The position numbers and the translations under genes were made by a program. Below the pieces are notes generated by a model. That model ran no database searches. It was not told the origin of the DNA and saw only the letters and a list, made by a program, of their open reading frames with translations. This document shows, one piece after another, positions 7,111 through 7,160 of a DNA stretch of 7,160 nt. How positions within the stretch are numbered: the first letter of the stretch is position 1; each line of letters opens with the position of its first letter. Source of the DNA: Bacteroidales bacterium (GTDB taxonomy: Bacteria; Bacteroidota; Bacteroidia; Bacteroidales; NBLH01); assembly GCA_029933755.1 (NCBI GenBank), contig JAOZNO010000180.1, forward strand, positions 1 through 7,160. Direction: 5' to 3'.

Positions 7111-7134
7111 AACAGCTCAGGAGAGCTGTTCTAC
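7111..7134 (-). repeat. REP-like hairpin, copy 2, inverted (GTAG variant)
   Basis: Read on the minus strand this is GTAG, then AACAGCTC, loop TCCT, then GAGCTGTT. Compared with copies 1 and 3, the outer stem pair changes from C-G to A-T on both arms together, the loop changes by one base and the foot is GTAG. GTAG at the 5' foot of the hairpin is the tetranucleotide known from REP elements recognised by RAYT (TnpA-REP) transposases. Confidence 0.72.
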
Positions 7135-7135
7135 C

Positions 7136-7159
7136 GTACCACAGCTCTCCCGAGCTGTG
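7136..7159 (+). repeat. REP-like hairpin, copy 3 (GTAC variant), at window edge
   Basis: This is an exact 24-nt repeat of copy 1: GTAC, stem CACAGCTC (7140-7147), loop TCCC, stem GAGCTGTG (7152-7159). Only one base separates it from the foot of the inverted copy 2, so copies 2 and 3 form a foot-to-foot pair. The array may continue beyond position 7160. Confidence 0.72.
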
Positions 7160-7160
7160 T

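Larger units (their letters stand above)
7052..7160. repeat. BIME-like cluster of three alternating REP hairpins
   Basis: The three hairpins run +, -, +, with a 35-nt spacer between the first two and 1 nt between the last two. Alternating orientation of two sequence variants is the arrangement called BIME in enterobacteria. The 35-nt spacer is AT-rich and includes a small inverted repeat (TTGAA 7085-7089, TTCAA 7093-7097). No transposase gene is in the window, so any mobilising enzyme would be encoded elsewhere in the genome. Confidence 0.65.

Noticed and set aside
7052..7160. CRISPR array
   Set aside because: The repeats alternate in orientation and spacing is irregular (35 nt, then 1 nt), unlike the direct, evenly spaced repeats of CRISPR; no cas gene is present.

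Overview
The window is very AT-rich and looks like chromosomal DNA from a member of the Bacteroidota. This rests on the protein families present: an M43 pappalysin-type metalloprotease, a periplasm-to-cytoplasm SpoIIE-type phosphatase next to a SiaC protein, an MqnP-like UbiA prenyltransferase, and a duplicated AspT/YidE/YbjL transporter. It also rests on promoter elements of the Bacteroidota type (TTTG / TAnnTTTG) in place of the usual -35/-10 boxes, and on the absence of clear Shine-Dalgarno sequences. The organism cannot be named more precisely from this sequence.

Layout. From the left, about 160 nt hold no recognisable gene. A secreted metalloprotease gene follows on the + strand (165-1625). 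It converges on a minus-strand cluster, and the two are separated by a bidirectional rho-independent terminator (1624-1655). In transcription order the minus-strand cluster is: a membrane-anchored SpoIIE/PP2C phosphatase (5225-3249), a SiaC/DUF1987 phosphoprotein (3230-2838), a UbiA-family prenyltransferase (2829-1969), and a 59-residue Cys/His zinc-ribbon-like protein (1859-1680). The last gene probably also has its own promoter. A 235-nt AT-rich divergent intergenic region follows, and then a + strand gene for a twelve-helix-class exchanger with two central TrkA-C domains (5461-7050). The right edge holds three hairpin repeats in alternating orientation (7052-7159). They look like a REP/BIME cluster cut by the window edge.

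How the genes may work together. The phosphatase and SiaC form a plausible signalling pair: an envelope signal would reach the cytoplasmic PP2C domain, which would dephosphorylate SiaC at a conserved Thr/Ser cluster. This resembles SiaA/SiaC of Pseudomonas, but no SiaB kinase or SiaD cyclase is in the window. The prenyltransferase starts 8 nt after siaC ends, so it is probably co-transcribed, although a functional link to menaquinone synthesis is not shown. The most notable non-coding feature is the REP-like cluster. Its two variants differ by a compensatory base-pair change and carry GTAC or GTAG at the foot of the hairpin, as expected of elements mobilised by a RAYT transposase. No completely new multi-gene system is evident.
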